This document shows positions 8,739 to 16,551 of a stretch of DNA of 64,000 bases, piece after piece. The notes under the pieces were generated by a model. The model was not told the origin of the DNA. It saw nothing but the letters and a program-made list of their open reading frames with translations, and searched no databases. The position numbers and the translations under genes are program-made. This DNA is from Litorimonas sp046250185 (GTDB lineage Bacteria; Pseudomonadota; Alphaproteobacteria; Caulobacterales; Maricaulaceae), in the NCBI RefSeq assembly GCF_046250185.1, contig NZ_CP176469.1. One strand, written 5' to 3'. Positions within the stretch are counted from its first letter, which is position 1; each line of letters starts with the position of its first letter.

Positions 8739-8792
8739 ACATCCTGCCCGTCAAAATACAAGGTGCGGTGGGCGATAGCCTGTTAACTTTTT

Positions 8793-8820
8793 GCAGCATG
8801 AGTCCAGCAGCATGAGTCCA
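8793..8820 (+). repeat. 14-bp perfect tandem duplication carrying GANTC sites
   Basis: GCAGCATGAGTCCA occurs twice back to back (8793-8806 and 8807-8820). Each copy contains GAGTC, a target of the CcrM methylase encoded later in the window. It looks like a recent slippage duplication inside the receptor promoter. Confidence 0.85.
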
Positions 8821-8900
8821 TGTGTTGTGAAATTGTGCGGACGCCCAAAAGTGTGACTTTATCATCACGCCTAACGGTGATTCACAGGTTTTTTCGAAAA

Positions 8901-8918
8901 CTGTCGTGACTCTGTCAC
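8901..8918 (+). promoter_or_regulatory. Pho box (PhoB binding site), proximal
   Basis: CTGTCGT-GACT-CTGTCAC: two near-identical 7-bp direct repeats with the canonical 4-bp spacer. It lies 79 bases upstream of the receptor start codon, the usual place for PhoB to replace a -35 element. With a PhoD phosphatase as the next gene, membership of the Pho regulon is strongly suggested. Confidence 0.78.
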
Positions 8919-8949
8919 ATAACTTCAATATCGGGCGGGTAATCGCTGA

Positions 8950-8964
8950 TTAAATTTTCGTTAA
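8950..8964 (+). promoter_or_regulatory. CtrA-type box TTAA-N7-TTAA
   Basis: TTAA at 8950-8953 and TTAA at 8961-8964 with a 7-base spacer (ATTTTCG) match the full CtrA consensus of Caulobacter relatives. It is 32 bases before the start codon, so it could overlap the core promoter and make expression cell-cycle dependent. A chance match is possible, since a perfect 8-base pattern is expected about once per window. Confidence 0.5.
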
Positions 8965-8996
8965 TCTCCAGTTCAATTCATTAGGTGAGCTTCTCC

Positions 8997-11900
8997 ATGA
9001 AAACTTCCATCCTCTCTCTTGGCTTCCGCGCCACGGTTGGCATCTCCGTCATCGCACTCACGGCCGGCCTCGCTAGCCAAGCCCACGCTCAGGTCACAAC
9101 GTCGTCTGTTCGCGGTCAGGTCTTGCTAAACGGTACAACACCTGTTTCTGGTGCTTTCGCTGAGATCCGTCACATCCCGACGGGAACAGTCTCTACAGCA
9201 ACATCAAATAGCAATGGTGTCTTTTCCGCGCGTAACTTGCGGGTTGGCGGACCATACACGGTGACTGTGAGTGGCGAAGGTTTTCAAACGAAAGCAATTA
9301 CGGACATTTACATCGGTGTTGACGAAATCTTTGGCCTTGATGTGATCGTGGGCGAGGCTGCAATGGACGAAGTGGTCGCAACGGGCACCATTGCCGTGCA
9401 AAGCTATATGGACACGGGTCTGTCATCGACTTTTAACGTCGAAGACCTACGCGAGATTGTTTCGATCGATCGCGATATTGCAGACGTCGCACAACTTGAC
9501 CCATTCGCGACGATTAATCGCCAGGGCAATGGCACAAAAGAACTTAGCATTGCGGGCGCCAATAACCGCTTCAATTCATTGACGATTGATGGTGTGGCGT
9601 TAAACGATCGTTTTGGTCTTAACGCGAATGGTTACCCAACACAGCGTTCGCCTCTGCCATATGACGCGATTGAGAGTATCTCTATCGAAACGGCGCCTTA
9701 CGATACAGAATTTAATGGCTTCACAGGCGGCACAATCAACGCAGTTACGAAATCTGGTGAAAATGAATTGCACGGGTCTGCTGCATTTTATTACACAGAT
9801 GACAGCCTCGGCGGCAGCAAAATTCGCGGCGAAGATCGTGATGTTAGCTTTGAAGAAAAAAGCTATGCGTTCACACTTGGTGGCCCCATCGTCAAAGACA
9901 AGCTTTTCTTCTTTGGCGCGTATGAAAAATTCGAAGAAGCGGCAGCGCTTCGCGACGGTCCGATCGGCTCTGGCGCTTTGAATATCACAGATATTGAACA
10001 GTCAGAAATTGACGCCATTCGTGACACTGTTTCCCGGGTTTACGGTTTTGATGCAGGCGGCTTTGCCGTCGAACCAGTGACAGAAGAAAAATACCTCGCA
10101 TCTATCGATTGGAACATCAGCAACAATCACCGTGCAAAGTTCACATATCTTCACAATACAGGCGCAGCGATCAATCAACAGGATGGTAACTCATTCTTGG
10201 AAGACCGCGGTGTTGATATTCTCGGCTTTTCTTCCACGTGGTATAACAATAGCGAAGAAGTCGACACCTATATTGGTCACATCTTCTCTGACTGGACAGA
10301 GAATCTTTCAACAGAATTTAAAGTGTCCTACACGACACAAGATACAGGACAGAACTCACTGAATGGCGCTGAATTTCCACTCTTCACAGTGCGAAGCGCA
10401 GACGGAGAAGCCAATATTTCATTGGGTCCAGACACATTCCGTCACGGCAATGAGTTGTCGCAAGAGTTCTTCCAAGTCAAAGCAAAGGCTGAATACCTTG
10501 CTGGCAACCACACACTAAAAGCTGGCTTCGAGTATGAGGACGTGAACGTCAATAACTTGTTCGCACCTAACGCCGAAGGTCAATACTTCTTCGAATCACT
10601 TGCCGATTTGGAAGCGGGCCAAGCTTCAGCTTTGATCTATGAAAATGCGATCACAAATGATGAAAATGACCGCCGTGCGCTTTGGGGTTACTCTGTTGGA
10701 TCCGTTTATTTGCAAGATGTTGTGGACGTCACAGACTTCCTGACACTGCAATTCGGTCTGCGGTATGATTTCTATGGCTCAAGCGGTGAAATTGCTGAGA
10801 ACAACCTGTTCTCAAACCGGTATGGCTTCACGAATACAACAGACCTTGATGGTCTTGACGTCCTAATGCCTCGCTTCTCGTTTAACTTGGATGCAACAGA
10901 TAATCTGCGCGTTCGCGGCGGCTTGGGTCGCTTTTCTGGCGGGGCTCCGTCAGTCTGGATTTCCAATTCTTACTCCAACTCTGGCGTAACAGCTGACGAT
11001 GTCTTTGTGTCAAACCCAACAGTTCCGTTCTCCCCAGACTCCGCGACAGGGAATTATATTCCTGCTGACGCATTGGCCACTTTGGCGGGACAATCACCTG
11101 ATGGCTTTGTGGCCGCTCTCGCACCTGACTTCGCGATCCCAACGACAATCAAAGCAAATCTTGGTTTTGCTTACGATGCAGACATTCCGTTCGTAGGTAA
11201 TGACTGGACGCTGACAGCGGACGTTCTCTACAACAAGTATGAAAACGCACCGTTCTGGTCAGATCAATCATGTGTCCAAAATGGCGTATCACCTGACCTC
11301 CGCCCCGTATTTGACTGTGGTGGTAATGGTGATCCTGAAGCGATTGTTGTACGCAGCGTCGACGAGGGCGAAAGTTTCCTCGCTGCTGTTTCAGCGTCGA
11401 AAGACTGGGAAACAGACATCGGTGATATCGGCTTCTTCGCAAGCTATACCTATGCGGACGTTGACGACATTGGCCAAGGCACGTCATCGACGGCAACATC
11501 AAACTATTCCGATACACCGCGCTTTTCGTATCAACTCGCGCGTCCAGGTACATCTAACTACGAGACACAGCATAATTTCAAACTGCGTCTGAAATGGGAA
11601 GATGAACTGTTTGGCGATTACAAAACGCGCGTCTCGCTCTTTGGTACACGTCGTTCAGGTCAGCCATATAGCTATACCTTCGCCACGACGGGACGTGATG
11701 ACCCCTTCGGTATTCGTGAAAATCGCGCAGATGATGCGGGTGCTTTGCTTTATGTCCCAACAGGTATCAGCGATCCGAACTTCTCAGCTGATTCATTCGG
11801 TGGCGATGCAGCTGCGCAAGAAGCTTTCTTCAACTATATCAATTCATCTGAATTGGCAGAATATAGAGGTCAGATCGCGCCGCGCAATGCGTTCCGGTCT

Positions 11901-12182
11901 CGCTGGCAGTCAATCTTTGATCTGAGTCTAGAACAGCAACTCCCAGGTCTGCGTGACGGTCACAAAACGTCATTCTTCTTGGACGTTGAAAACCTTGGCA
12001 ACCTTCTGAACAGTAATTGGGGTGTGATTGAGCGTGTGCGTTATGAGTATGAGCAACAGACTGCTAACGCTGTCATTCAAAATGGCCAGTATGTTTATGA
12101 CCGTCTGGACACGACTTTGAGCCAAGAAGTTTTGGGCAACTCCCTCTGGAAAGCTCAAGTCGGGATTAAATACGAATTCTAG
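8997..12182 (+). CDS. TonB-dependent receptor with N-terminal carboxypeptidase-regulatory-like domain (Oar-like)
   Basis: An outer-membrane, TonB-energised importer of 1061 residues. A signal peptide ends near SQAHAQ. A small beta-sandwich resembling the carboxypeptidase regulatory domain follows (about residues 35-115, SSVRGQVLLNGTTPVSGAFA). The plug has SIAGANNRFNSLTIDGVALND and GGTINAVTKSG. The barrel ends with the C-terminal Phe (GIKYEF) expected for BAM recognition. ATG 8997 is chosen because AGGTGAG lies seven bases upstream; GTG 8985 is less likely. The promoter carries Pho and CtrA boxes, and a terminator then phoD follow. The ligand is unknown; a phosphorylated compound such as nucleotides or nucleic acid is inferred. 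Confidence 0.92.
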   Translation: MKTSILSLGFRATVGISVIALTAGLASQAHAQVTTSSVRGQVLLNGTTPVSGAFAEIRHIPTGTVSTATSNSNGVFSARNLRVGGPYTVTVSGEGFQTKAITDIYIGVDEIFGLDVIVGEAAMDEVVATGTIAVQSYMDTGLSSTFNVEDLREIVSIDRDIADVAQLDPFATINRQGNGTKELSIAGANNRFNSLTIDGVALNDRFGLNANGYPTQRSPLPYDAIESISIETAPYDTEFNGFTGGTINAVTKSGENELHGSAAFYYTDDSLGGSKIRGEDRDVSFEEKSYAFTLGGPIVKDKLFFFGAYEKFEEAAALRDGPIGSGALNITDIEQSEIDAIRDTVSRVYGFDAGGFAVEPVTEEKYLASIDWNISNNHRAKFTYLHNTGAAINQQDGNSFLEDRGVDILGFSSTWYNNSEEVDTYIGHIFSDWTENLSTEFKVSYTTQDTGQNSLNGAEFPLFTVRSADGEANISLGPDTFRHGNELSQEFFQVKAKAEYLAGNHTLKAGFEYEDVNVNNLFAPNAEGQYFFESLADLEAGQASALIYENAITNDENDRRALWGYSVGSVYLQDVVDVTDFLTLQFGLRYDFYGSSGEIAENNLFSNRYGFTNTTDLDGLDVLMPRFSFNLDATDNLRVRGGLGRFSGGAPSVWISNSYSNSGVTADDVFVSNPTVPFSPDSATGNYIPADALATLAGQSPDGFVAALAPDFAIPTTIKANLGFAYDADIPFVGNDWTLTADVLYNKYENAPFWSDQSCVQNGVSPDLRPVFDCGGNGDPEAIVVRSVDEGESFLAAVSASKDWETDIGDIGFFASYTYADVDDIGQGTSSTATSNYSDTPRFSYQLARPGTSNYETQHNFKLRLKWEDELFGDYKTRVSLFGTRRSGQPYSYTFATTGRDDPFGIRENRADDAGALLYVPTGISDPNFSADSFGGDAAAQEAFFNYINSSELAEYRGQIAPRNAFRSRWQSIFDLSLEQQLPGLRDGHKTSFFLDVENLGNLLNSNWGVIERVRYEYEQQTANAVIQNGQYVYDRLDTTLSQEVLGNSLWKAQVGIKYEF

Positions 12183-12215
12183 GGGTGCAAATCCGCTCAG
12201 AATGAGACATACATT

Positions 12216-12240
12216 CGGAGGGTCTCGGCCCTCCGTTTTT
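12216..12240 (+). terminator. Rho-independent terminator after the receptor gene
   Basis: CGGAGGG (12216-12222) pairs perfectly with CCCTCCG (12229-12235) around a six-base loop, followed by five T. It lies between the receptor and phoD, so phoD is either reached by read-through or has its own promoter in the 38 bases before its start. Confidence 0.88.
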
Positions 12241-12278
12241 GTATCTAACTCTCACGAGCCTCATTATGAAAGCTAGCC

Positions 12279-13841
12279 ATGTTTAATACCCGCCGCGACA
12301 TCCTCACTGGCCTTAGCGCGCTAAGCTTGGGGGCATGTGCGACGACACCGCTCGGCTCTGTCGAGCGAGCGGGGGTAGGGCAGGCGACCAACGGTGGTGG
12401 AGATTTGTTCACGCTCGGGGTGGCCAGTGGTGACCCTGTCTCGGATGGATTTGTGTTATGGACCCGCCTCGCGCCATTGCCGTTGCAAGCCAATGGCGGC
12501 ATGCAAGAGCCGACCCGCGTGGCATGGCAAGTCGCGGAAGATGAGCGTTTTTCTCGCGTGATCCGTGCGGGCGAAACGGTTGCCACATCCGAATGGGCAC
12601 ATAGTGTCCACATTGAAGTCAGCGGGTTGCAGCCGCTGCGTCCCTATTTTTACCGCTTCATCGCCAATGGCCAGACAAGCCCCGTAGGTCGCGCGAAAAC
12701 AGCGCCGACATTCGGCAGCTCGGTCGCCAGTCTGCGCATGGGCATCGCAACGTGTCAGCATTTCGAGCAAGGCTTTTTCAACTGCTATAACGATATGGTC
12801 GCGCAAGACCCTGATCTAGTGCTGCATATGGGTGACTATATCTACGAGGCCAGCTGGGGCCCGCAAGTGCGCCGCCAAGCCAGTGCGGAAGCTGTGACGT
12901 TGGCCGATTACCGCATTATTCACGCGCAATATAAAACTGACAAAGCGCTACAAGCCGCCCATGCCGCCGCTCCGTGGATTATGATTTGGGATGACCACGA
13001 AGTCGTGAATGATTATGCGGGTCTGAATGATGAAAACTACATGCCGCGCGAAGAATTCCGCGCCCGCCGTAATGCGGCCTATAAAGCCTATTATGAGCAT
13101 ATGCCCGTACGCTTACGGTCCAAACCTCACGGCGATCATATGCGGTTATACGATTACTTCCATTACGGAAACCTCGCGACGATCGCCCTAACGGATGGAC
13201 GGCAATATCGCGATGACCAAGCCTGCCAGACACCTGATGATGGCGGCGCGCAAATGGTAAACTGCCCCGAATTAAATGACCCAACACGTTCCATGTTTGG
13301 CAAGGAGCAGGAACGCTGGTTGATGCCGTCTTTCGCGCGGTCAGGGGCAACATGGGAAATGCTCGCGCAGCCGACATTGTTCTCGCGGTTGAACCAGACA
13401 AACCGGGCGGGCGAAGCGGCGTCTTGGTCGGATGGGTGGGACGGCTACCCCGCGACGCGTCAGATGTTGCTGGACGCTGTGGCGCAGCGCAAACCCAAGA
13501 ACTTCGTTTCCCTCGGCGGGGATATGCATAGTTGGTGGCAGGCAGACCTGAAGCTGGATTATGACGATATGAATTCGCAGACCGTTGGCACAGAATTTGT
13601 GACGACATCGACCACCGCACATAGTTATGCCTATGGTCGTTTCTCGCGGATGCTGCCCAATAATCCGCATATTCACTTCTTCGATGATCGCGCGCGCGGG
13701 TATACGCTGATTGACCTGACGCCAGAGCGCATGACGGTGAAGTTTCAAGAAGTTGACAACGTCTACTCCCCCACCGCGCCAACGAAAACGCGCAAAACCT
13801 ATGTCGTTGAGAGTGGTGTGCCGAAAGCCAATGAGGTCTAA
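12279..13841 (+). CDS. phoD: PhoD-family alkaline phosphatase/phosphodiesterase, Tat lipoprotein
   Basis: A 520-residue secreted metallophosphatase. The start carries twin Arg5-Arg6 (NTRRDILTG) and a lipobox-like LGAC with Cys20, so Tat export and membrane anchoring are likely. A fibronectin-like N-domain follows (TLGVASGDPVSDGFVLWTR is the PhoD_N signature). The catalytic part has GIATCQHFEQGFFNCY, HMGDYIYEA and WDDHEVVND, which supply the Fe/Ca ligands typical of PhoD. The later GGDMHSWW supplies further metal-binding His. PhoD enzymes release phosphate from mono- and diesters including nucleotides. Lying behind a Pho-box-controlled receptor, it fits phosphate scavenging. Confidence 0.93.
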   Translation: MFNTRRDILTGLSALSLGACATTPLGSVERAGVGQATNGGGDLFTLGVASGDPVSDGFVLWTRLAPLPLQANGGMQEPTRVAWQVAEDERFSRVIRAGETVATSEWAHSVHIEVSGLQPLRPYFYRFIANGQTSPVGRAKTAPTFGSSVASLRMGIATCQHFEQGFFNCYNDMVAQDPDLVLHMGDYIYEASWGPQVRRQASAEAVTLADYRIIHAQYKTDKALQAAHAAAPWIMIWDDHEVVNDYAGLNDENYMPREEFRARRNAAYKAYYEHMPVRLRSKPHGDHMRLYDYFHYGNLATIALTDGRQYRDDQACQTPDDGGAQMVNCPELNDPTRSMFGKEQERWLMPSFARSGATWEMLAQPTLFSRLNQTNRAGEAASWSDGWDGYPATRQMLLDAVAQRKPKNFVSLGGDMHSWWQADLKLDYDDMNSQTVGTEFVTTSTTAHSYAYGRFSRMLPNNPHIHFFDDRARGYTLIDLTPERMTVKFQEVDNVYSPTAPTKTRKTYVVESGVPKANEV

Positions 13842-13880
13842 ACGCTTTGCTTTAGCCCGTTGCGCCCCTATATCTGGTCT

Positions 13881-14309
13881 ATGTTCACCGACCTCTATAA
13901 CACAGACATCCTAACACTGTCGTCCACGCTCAAGAATGAGCGGCTGGACGCGCCTGATGGAACCGCTCGCAAAGTCTCAAAGCTCTGCGGGTCATGGCTA
14001 GAAATCGATGTGATCATGGACAATAACGCAGTGACCGATTGCGCCTTGCGCGTTCAAGCGTGCGCTTTGGGACAGGCAAGCGCGGCAATACTCAAAGAGC
14101 AGATCATCGGCGCGAAACTAGACGAGTTAATCACGGCCAGAGACGCGCTCAGGGCGATGTTGAAAGAGGGCGGAGAGCCGCCAATCGGTCGCTTCGCCAA
14201 GCTCTCTATGTTGCAAGGCGTCAGCGCGTATCCCGCGCGCCATGCCTCAACCATGCTCGCTTTTGACGCGGCGGTTGCGGCAGTCGAAGACGCGCTGGCC
14301 CATGCGTAA
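13881..14309 (+). CDS. NifU/IscU-like iron-sulfur cluster scaffold protein
   Basis: A 142-residue protein of the NifU_N/IscU-like family. Conserved cysteines appear in KLCGSW (about residue 36) and in DCALRVQACALGQAS (about residues 57-64). The third IscU-type Cys is replaced by His in YPARHAST, as seen in a subset of alphaproteobacterial scaffold proteins by my recollection. It would assemble or carry Fe-S clusters in the cytoplasm. ATG 13881 is preferred over TTG 13860. Its stop overlaps the yidD start (ATGCGTAA), so the two are coupled. Confidence 0.8.
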   Translation: MFTDLYNTDILTLSSTLKNERLDAPDGTARKVSKLCGSWLEIDVIMDNNAVTDCALRVQACALGQASAAILKEQIIGAKLDELITARDALRAMLKEGGEPPIGRFAKLSMLQGVSAYPARHASTMLAFDAAVAAVEDALAHA

Positions 14310-14604
14310 CCCGCTGATATATCCAATGGTCGCGTCGCTGTGGTTTTACAAAATCCTGATCTCGCCTGTGCTGTCATTTTTCGGCGTGAAATGTCGCCAT
14401 TATCCAAGCTGTTCGACATATTCCTTGCAGGCCGTGGAGCGACACGGGCCATGGGCTGGGGGCTGGATGACGCTGGCGCGGCTGTTGCGGTGTCAGCCTT
14501 GGGGCACAAGCGGGGTTGATAACGTCCCGCAAAATGTTACGAAGCCGCCTATCTGGGCGCCGTGGCGATACGGTCTATGGCGCAGCACTAACGAGACTGA
14601 GTAG
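14302..14604 (+). CDS. yidD: Membrane protein insertion efficiency factor YidD
   Basis: A 100-residue YidD-family protein, associated with YidC-mediated insertion of inner-membrane proteins. The family signature GVKCRHYPSCSTYSLQAVERHG is complete in substance, with its paired cysteines, and is followed by the conserved RLLRCQPWGTSGVDNVP. The N-terminal hydrophobic stretch (about residues 5-22) is an amphipathic membrane anchor. I start at ATG 14302, which overlaps the preceding scaffold gene; a longer frame from 14242 would only overlap it further. thrS follows after three bases. Confidence 0.93.
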   Translation: MRNPLIYPMVASLWFYKILISPVLSFFGVKCRHYPSCSTYSLQAVERHGPWAGGWMTLARLLRCQPWGTSGVDNVPQNVTKPPIWAPWRYGLWRSTNETE

Positions 14605-14607
14605 ATC

Positions 14608-16548
14608 ATGGTCACTTTGACATTCCCCGACGGCGCCACACGCGATTACGACGCTGGCGTTACCGCGATGGAGGTCGCCAAGTCGATCTCTAAAGGCCTC
14701 GCCAAAAACGTCCTGGCGGCGAAGCTGGACGGGACATTGGTCGATGCGTCCTTGCCGATCAACGACAATGCGAAGATCGAATTGGTCACTGCGAAAGACC
14801 CTGAGGGTTTAGAGTTGATCCGCCATGATGCCGCCCATGTGCTGGCCGAGGCCGTGCAGGAGCTATTCCCAGGTACGCAAGTCACGATTGGCCCCGTCAT
14901 CGAAAACGGCTTTTACTATGACTTCTTCCGCGATGAGCCTTTCTCCGAAGAAGACTTTGCTGCGATTGAAAAGAAGATGGCGTTCATCATCAACCGCAAT
15001 GACAAGTTTGAACGTCAGGTTATGGACCGCGATGAGGCAATCAAATTGTTCCGCGACATGGGCGAAGAATTCAAGGCCGAGCTGATTGAGGACTTGCCAG
15101 AGAGCGAGACCATCACGGTCTATAAACAGGGCAAATGGTTTGACCTCTGCCGCGGGCCGCATTTGCCGTCGACGGGCAAAGTCGGCAAAGCGTTTAAGTT
15201 GATGAAAGTCGCGGGTGCGTATTGGCGCGGCGATAGCAATAATCCGCAGCTGCAGCGCATTTACGGCACAGCTTGGGCAACGCAAGAAGAGCTGGACGCG
15301 CATCTCCATATGCTGGCCGAAGCGGAAGCGCGCGACCATCGCCGATTGGGCAAACAGCTAGAGTTGTTCCACATGCAACCAGAAGCGCAGGGGATGGTGT
15401 TCTGGCATGACAAGGGCGCAACGCTCTGGCGTGTCGTCGAAGATTACATCCGTCGCCGTACGCAAGGTGCAGACTACCAAGAAGTCAAAACGCCCCTCCT
15501 GATCAATAACAAACTCTGGCAGGAAAGCGGTCATTGGGACAAATTTCGCGAAAACATGTTCGTGTCCGAGGTGAAGCACGGCAGCCACGAGGAAGTCCAT
15601 GCGCTCAAGCCGATGAACTGCCCTGCTCATGTGCAGGTTTTCAATCAGGGCATGAAGTCCTATCGCGACCTGCCGCTCCGTATGGCAGAATTTGGCTGCT
15701 GCCATCGGAATGAGCCGACAGGCGCGCTGCATGGCATCATGCGGGTGCGGGGATTCACGCAAGATGATGGGCATATTTTCTGCTCGGAAGATCAGATTAC
15801 GGAAGAAACCAAGACCTTCATTGATCTGCTGAAATCGGTTTATGACGATTTTGGGTTCACAGACTTAAAAGTCAAATTTTCGGATCGTCCTGAAACTCGC
15901 GCGGGCACAGATGCCACGTGGGATAAGTCAGAAGGTGCGTTGATGGATGCTGTGACTGCAGCGGGATTAGACGTTATCTTAAATCCAGGTGAGGGCGCGT
16001 TTTACGGGCCAAAGCTAGAATTTGTGCTACGTGATGCGATCGGCCGTGATTGGCAGTGCGGGACACTACAAGTGGACTTTGTCGTGCCAGACCGCCTCTC
16101 TGCGAGCTATGTTGGGGAGGACGATCAGCGCCATGTGCCTGTTATGCTCCACCGCGCCATCCTCGGCTCAATGGAACGATTTATCGGCATTTTGATCGAG
16201 AACTATGCGGGTAAATTTCCGCTCTGGCTTTCACCTGTGCAAGTCGTGATCGCGACAATCACCAGCAGCGCGGACGGCTATGCCGAGGAAGCCGCTGCCA
16301 AGTTGCGCGCGGCAGGCCTGCGCGTCGAAACGGACTTACGCAACGAAAAGATCAACTACAAAATTCGCGAACATTCCGCAGATCGCAAAATCCCTGTGAT
16401 CGCGGTTGTGGGCGAAAAAGAGGCGGAAGAAGGCAAGCTCGCTCTGCGCCGTTTGGGGTCACGCGAGCAAACGGTCTTGACCTTGGACGAAGCCCTCGCG
16501 ACGCTTTCGCACGAAGCCCTCGCACCTGATCAGCAGCGCAAAGCCTAA
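14608..16548 (+). CDS. thrS: Threonyl-tRNA synthetase
   Basis: Class II aminoacyl-tRNA synthetase of 646 residues. The order is a TGS domain (1-62), an editing domain with His73-xxx-His77 and CRGPH (181-185) for clearing mischarged serine, the catalytic core and the anticodon-binding domain. Catalytic zinc ligands include Cys338 (MNCPAH) and His389 (DDGHIF), with a further His expected in VMLHRAILGS. Motif 2 text GCCHRNEPTGALHG is present. It lies three bases after yidD. No T-box or leader structure is seen; expression is probably from the upstream operon. Confidence 0.97.
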   Translation: MVTLTFPDGATRDYDAGVTAMEVAKSISKGLAKNVLAAKLDGTLVDASLPINDNAKIELVTAKDPEGLELIRHDAAHVLAEAVQELFPGTQVTIGPVIENGFYYDFFRDEPFSEEDFAAIEKKMAFIINRNDKFERQVMDRDEAIKLFRDMGEEFKAELIEDLPESETITVYKQGKWFDLCRGPHLPSTGKVGKAFKLMKVAGAYWRGDSNNPQLQRIYGTAWATQEELDAHLHMLAEAEARDHRRLGKQLELFHMQPEAQGMVFWHDKGATLWRVVEDYIRRRTQGADYQEVKTPLLINNKLWQESGHWDKFRENMFVSEVKHGSHEEVHALKPMNCPAHVQVFNQGMKSYRDLPLRMAEFGCCHRNEPTGALHGIMRVRGFTQDDGHIFCSEDQITEETKTFIDLLKSVYDDFGFTDLKVKFSDRPETRAGTDATWDKSEGALMDAVTAAGLDVILNPGEGAFYGPKLEFVLRDAIGRDWQCGTLQVDFVVPDRLSASYVGEDDQRHVPVMLHRAILGSMERFIGILIENYAGKFPLWLSPVQVVIATITSSADGYAEEAAAKLRAAGLRVETDLRNEKINYKIREHSADRKIPVIAVVGEKEAEEGKLALRRLGSREQTVLTLDEALATLSHEALAPDQQRKA

Positions 16549-16551
16549 GCC

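Larger units (their letters stand above)
8675..8996. other. Divergent regulatory region between udk and the TonB receptor
   Basis: This 322-base gap holds no gene but is rich in signals: a 16/18 match to the PhoB box at 8721-8738, a 14-bp tandem duplication carrying GAGTC at 8793-8820, another GANTC site near 8879, a second Pho box at 8901-8918 and a perfect CtrA-type box at 8950-8964. It must contain the promoters of both udk-nupC and the receptor gene. Confidence 0.75.

Noticed and set aside
8344..8928. 194-codon minus-strand frame overlapping udk and the regulatory region
   Set aside because: Out of frame with udk over its conserved P-loop region and crossing both Pho boxes.
12979..13782. 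267-codon minus-strand frame
   Set aside because: Antisense to the catalytic half of phoD, with composition typical of a shadow frame.
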